From an uncultured Clostridia bacterium (GTDB lineage: Bacteria; Bacillota; Clostridia; Christensenellales; Aristaeellaceae): a DNA stretch of 6,587 nt. How positions within the stretch are numbered: position 1 is the first letter of the stretch; each line of letters starts with the position of its first letter. A program made the position numbers and the translations under genes. Shown piece after piece: positions 4,687 to 6,587 of the stretch. Under the pieces are notes generated by a model. That model searched no databases. It had not been told where the DNA came from and saw only the letters and a program-made list of their open reading frames with translations. The stretch spans positions 1 through 6,587 of the forward strand of contig CAKUAV010000155.1 in assembly GCA_934636425.1 (NCBI GenBank). The letters are read 5' to 3'.

Positions 4687-6021
4687 TTAATCATTTTTGC
4701 ATGACTGCATTTTCCAAAGCGCGGCTGTTTCATCAGCCGTTACAGACGCCGGCGAGCGTCCGCTCTTTTCAAGCGTCTGTTCAAGCTTTGCAAATCGATC
4801 AACAAAGCGCTGTGTGGCGTCGGACAGCGCCGATTCGGGGTCTATTCCCGCGTATACGGCGCGCTGCGCAAGCACAAGCAGCGCATCCCCGATCGCCTGC
4901 GCGTCGACAGGCTCGGTTTTGGGCGGCTCATAGCCGAACGCGGCGGCTCGCGAAAGGATCTTCGATGCGCGCAACAGCGCCGGCAGGCAGTGCGCAATGC
5001 CGTCAAGCGCCTCGGCATGGCTGCGCTGACCCTTTTCCCGCATCTTGCTCTCTTCCCACGCCGCGCTGTCGTCGCCCGCCGCGCCGGAAAAGACGGAGGG
5101 ATGGCGCGCGATCATCTTGCGGCAGATGGCGGTCGTGACGTCCGCGGCGTCGAACTCGCCGTGCTCGCGGCCGATTTGCGCATGGAAAACCACCTGCAGC
5201 AGCACGTCGCCCAGCTCGTCGCAGAGCGCGTCGATATCGTCCCTGTCTATGGCCTCGGCGGCCTCGTAGGCTTCCTCGATGAGATAGCGGCGCAGCGACT
5301 GATGCGTCTGCTCGATATCCCAGGGATCGCCGTCAAAGGCGCGCAGACGGCTCATGACGCGGCACAGATCGTCGAATGAAAAGCGGCTCTTCTGAGTGAG
5401 ATCGTCTACGGCGGGAATCAGCGCGCAGCAGGTGTGGCCGTATCCCTTCTGCCGATCCATCTCCCAGAGCGGCACGCGGCGAACCTCGCCGTCCGCCATA
5501 AGCATGACGATCGTCGTTTCGTCGGGATAGACCTCGCTGAGGCGCAGCTTGACCTCGCCGGCCAGTATGGGCGTGTCGATTTCCCGAACCAGCGTCGCGA
5601 CCGATGCGTCGGGCGTAAAATCGTCCAGCGCGCCGACCTGCCGGAAGGAACCGCCCGCATAAATCTGAAGCGCGCTGCCCTCGCCCACGCCGCCGTGCAT
5701 TGACACGTCGTCGGGATAGAGGCGCATCAGCACCGCCGCGGTCTCATCGCCGGGATCGTTGACGCCGTAGAGCACATTTCCAGATTGCGCCGCCTCGTGA
5801 AGCGCCTGCGCAATCCGCTCGGCCAGCTCGTCGAAATCGTCGCTGCTGTCATAGAGGACGTCGAACGTCTCGAACTTAATCCCCTCGCGCCGCAGGTAAT
5901 CCGCCGCGCCGCAGCACTCTGTCCGGAGGATAATCCTCTCAGCCGCGCGGAGCCTTTTGAGCGCGCCCAGCGTCATGTCATCCTCTTGCCAGCCCAGCGC
6001 AAGCACGTCGATTCTGCCCAT
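4687..6021 (-). CDS. mazG: MazG nucleotide pyrophosphohydrolase with N-terminal tetrapyrrole methylase-like domain (YabN type)
   Basis: The 444-residue fusion has an N-terminal tetrapyrrole methylase-like domain (about 1-205) and a MazG part (about 210-440). MazG enzymes hydrolyse (d)NTPs to monophosphates and pyrophosphate. The first MazG repeat is canonical: PWDIEQTHQSL (233-243), EEAYE (249-253) and DELGDVLLQVVFHAQI (268-283), giving the ExxE and ExxD magnesium ligands. The second repeat is shortened (from about residue 336) and lacks the acidic ExxE helix. In the methylase domain the usual GLGxGD loop reads ALGWQEDD (8-15) and the usual PGHP reads PGDE (90-93), so methyl transfer is doubtful. 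The start at 6021 is preferred: the promoter at 6054-6082 should begin the RNA near 6047, leaving room for GGTGA before 6021, while an ATG at 6042 would be almost leaderless. It leads the minus-strand gene set, 23 bases before hup. Confidence 0.92.
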   Translation of the reverse strand: MGRIDVLALGWQEDDMTLGALKRLRAAERIILRTECCGAADYLRREGIKFETFDVLYDSSDDFDELAERIAQALHEAAQSGNVLYGVNDPGDETAAVLMRLYPDDVSMHGGVGEGSALQIYAGGSFRQVGALDDFTPDASVATLVREIDTPILAGEVKLRLSEVYPDETTIVMLMADGEVRRVPLWEMDRQKGYGHTCCALIPAVDDLTQKSRFSFDDLCRVMSRLRAFDGDPWDIEQTHQSLRRYLIEEAYEAAEAIDRDDIDALCDELGDVLLQVVFHAQIGREHGEFDAADVTTAICRKMIARHPSVFSGAAGDDSAAWEESKMREKGQRSHAEALDGIAHCLPALLRASKILSRAAAFGYEPPKTEPVDAQAIGDALLVLAQRAVYAGIDPESALSDATQRFVDRFAKLEQTLEKSGRSPASVTADETAALWKMQSCKND

Positions 6022-6053
6022 AGTCACCCATCCGATTTTCATTCTCGTTTTCC

Positions 6054-6082
6054 ATTATATCCAATATCCGCTGCCTTGTCAA
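6054..6082 (-). promoter_or_regulatory. Consensus sigma-A promoter for mazG-hup
   Basis: On the minus strand TTGACA (6082-6077) and TATAAT (6059-6054) are both perfect and separated by exactly 17 bases. The RNA should start near 6046-6048, about 25 bases before the mazG ATG at 6021. Such a full-consensus site suggests strong constitutive expression, fitting the need for HU. Confidence 0.9.
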
Positions 6083-6112
6083 TCCATGCGCGCAAGTTTA
6101 ATAGCCAACCGA

Positions 6113-6127
6113 ATTTTTTACAAAAAT
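6113..6127. other. AT-rich palindrome in the divergent intergenic region
   Basis: ATTTTT and AAAAAT flank three bases (TAC), a perfect six-base inverted repeat. It lies between the mazG promoter and the SpoVT-like gene, in an AT-rich patch of a GC-rich genome. AbrB-type proteins bind AT-rich DNA, so it might be an operator, but this is only inference. No other clear structure was seen in 6083-6210. A weak plus-strand promoter-like pair is TTTACA (6117-6122), 18 bases, TGAAAT (6141-6146). A possible sigma-G-like pair is AATG (6144-6147), 18 bases, CATAATT (6166-6172). Confidence 0.3.
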
Positions 6128-6226
6128 GGCTCTCAGGCGCTGAAATGCGGCTTTGTCCGCCGCCGCATAATTCAGGCAAAACTGCGAAAACTAACGACGC
6201 AATTAAGAGCAAAGGAGCGCTTGACC

Positions 6227-6418
6227 ATGAGAGCCACCGGCATTGTCCGCAGAATTGACGAACTTGGACGCGTCGTTATTCCAAAGGAAATCAGACGCAC
6301 GCTGCGCATAAGAGAAGGCGACCCGCTACTGACAACCGGGAACAAAATGGACGTTCCCGCGATTTTCGGCATCTTCACGAGCGTCATCGAAAGCCACGGG
6401 GTTTATTTCCGAAAATAA
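6227..6418 (+). CDS. Truncated SpoVT/AbrB-family transition-state regulator-like protein
   Basis: Residues 1-34 (through RIREGDPL) are almost identical to the start of SpoVT, the AbrB-family regulator of forespore genes in Bacillus, including DELGRVVIPKEIRRTL. SpoVT normally continues with the second half of the swapped-hairpin domain (EIFxDxxGEVILKKY) and a GAF-like domain, about 178 residues in all. Here, from residue 35, the sequence is unlike that and stops at residue 63. The ending GVYFRK faintly resembles the usual KKY strand, so a diverged domain with an insertion is possible. Neither other forward frame shows a clear SpoVT continuation, so this is not a simple frameshift. AAAGGAG lies nine bases before the ATG, and hairpins follow the stop. 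It is divergent from mazG, as expected for a spoVT relic. It may be a remnant, or a small working regulator; DNA binding needs both halves of the AbrB hairpin, so function is uncertain. Confidence 0.75.
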   Translation: MRATGIVRRIDELGRVVIPKEIRRTLRIREGDPLLTTGNKMDVPAIFGIFTSVIESHGVYFRK

Positions 6419-6463
6419 GCGGGGGAAACCCGCGTCATGCCGGCAGAAATGCCGGTTATTTTC
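6419..6463 (+). terminator. Tandem hairpins, probable terminator after the SpoVT-like gene
   Basis: GCGGG (6419-6423) pairs with CCCGC (6429-6433), starting right after the stop codon. A second hairpin, GCCGGCA (6439-6445) with TGCCGGT (6450-6456), closes on a GAAA tetraloop and is followed by TATTTTCG. The T-tract is short, so termination may be partial. Confidence 0.6.
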
Positions 6464-6474
6464 GTTGTCCGGGC

Positions 6475-6504
6475 TTGCATATCCGCATGAAACCGTGCTA
6501 TAAT
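6475..6504 (+). promoter_or_regulatory. Extended -10 promoter for the gene at 6551
   Basis: TTGCAT (6475-6480) is followed after 18 bases by a perfect TATAAT (6499-6504), preceded by TGC to give the extended -10 TGnTATAAT. It lies just past the hairpins and about 46 bases before the ATG at 6551, so the leader would be around 40 bases of AT-rich sequence. Confidence 0.82.
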
Positions 6505-6550
6505 AACGACGAATATTGAATTGAATTCTAAATTAGTCGGAGATGAGACG

Positions 6551-6587
6551 ATGGCATACATTCATAGAAGCATCGAAGAGCGCCTGA
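6551..6587 (+). CDS. Start of a further gene, possibly an AAA-type ATP-binding protein
   Basis: An ATG at 6551 follows GGAG (6539-6542) by eight bases and lies downstream of a strong extended -10 promoter. Only 12 codons are visible (MAYIHRSIEERL) before the window ends in mid-codon. This opening resembles that of the widespread ATPases carrying a C-terminal DUF4143 domain, which often begin with M-x-YI-x-R-x-IE. That is recall from a very short stretch: no Walker motif is in view. The start of the gene is well supported by its signals; the family is a guess. Confidence 0.5.
   Translation, partial: MAYIHRSIEERL

Noticed and set aside
4530..5379. Plus-strand open frames over hup and mazG
   Set aside because: They lie antisense to two recognised genes, and their Ser/Arg/Ala-rich composition is typical of reverse-complement frames.
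6083..6226. Riboswitch or leader RNA upstream of the SpoVT-like gene
   Set aside because: No multi-helix pattern or known riboswitch core could be traced by eye.
6227..6480. A frameshift that would restore full SpoVT
   Set aside because: The other two forward frames after base 6329 show no convincing SpoVT or GAF sequence. One holds only a vague TDNRE resemblance, so simple frameshift is not supported.

Overview
The window is a GC-rich bacterial chromosome segment, most likely from a high-GC member of the Clostridia (Firmicutes). The gene order supports this. A SpoVT-type AbrB gene stands next to a YabN-type MazG protein, then HU, then RqcP (YabO). This is the core of the classical Bacillus/Clostridium spoVT-yabMNOPQ-divIC neighbourhood. 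The species cannot be named from the sequence.

Layout. On the + strand, 1-402 is the 3' end of a uracil permease gene, closed by a strong intrinsic terminator (416-455). An unrecognised 171-residue protein follows (477-992). A bidirectional terminator (1099-1141) separates it from a long set of minus-strand genes. In transcription order these are mazG/yabN (6021-4687), hup (4663-4400), an intrinsic terminator (4384-4347), rqcP (4319-4077), ispDF (4080-2917), luxS (2911-2450), mtnN (2436-1747) and a PepE-like S51 peptidase (1725-1120). A textbook sigma-A promoter (TTGACA, 17-base spacer, TATAAT) drives mazG. Divergent from it on the + strand is a 63-residue protein (6227-6418). Its first 34 residues are a near-perfect SpoVT N-terminus; the rest is unfamiliar. 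After it come two hairpins, an extended -10 promoter and the first 12 codons of a further gene (6551 to the edge).

How the genes work together. MtnN cleaves S-adenosylhomocysteine to S-ribosylhomocysteine and adenine. LuxS then splits S-ribosylhomocysteine into homocysteine and the AI-2 precursor DPD. The two genes lie 13 bases apart and form a complete SAH-recycling module. IspDF is a fusion enzyme carrying two steps of the MEP isoprenoid pathway. RqcP is the S4-domain factor of ribosome-associated quality control. From rqcP to pepE, spacings run from a 4-base overlap to 21 bases, so these genes are probably one operon.

Most unusual points: the spoVT-like gene lacks the rest of the AbrB fold and the GAF domain; yabP and yabQ are absent after rqcP, their place taken by ispDF-luxS-mtnN-pepE; the MazG fusion has a methylase domain that has lost its signature loops and a shortened second MazG repeat; a terminator lies between hup and rqcP; and the last codons of the PepE-like gene form one arm of its own terminator. 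No CRISPR array, insertion sequence, tRNA or rRNA was found.
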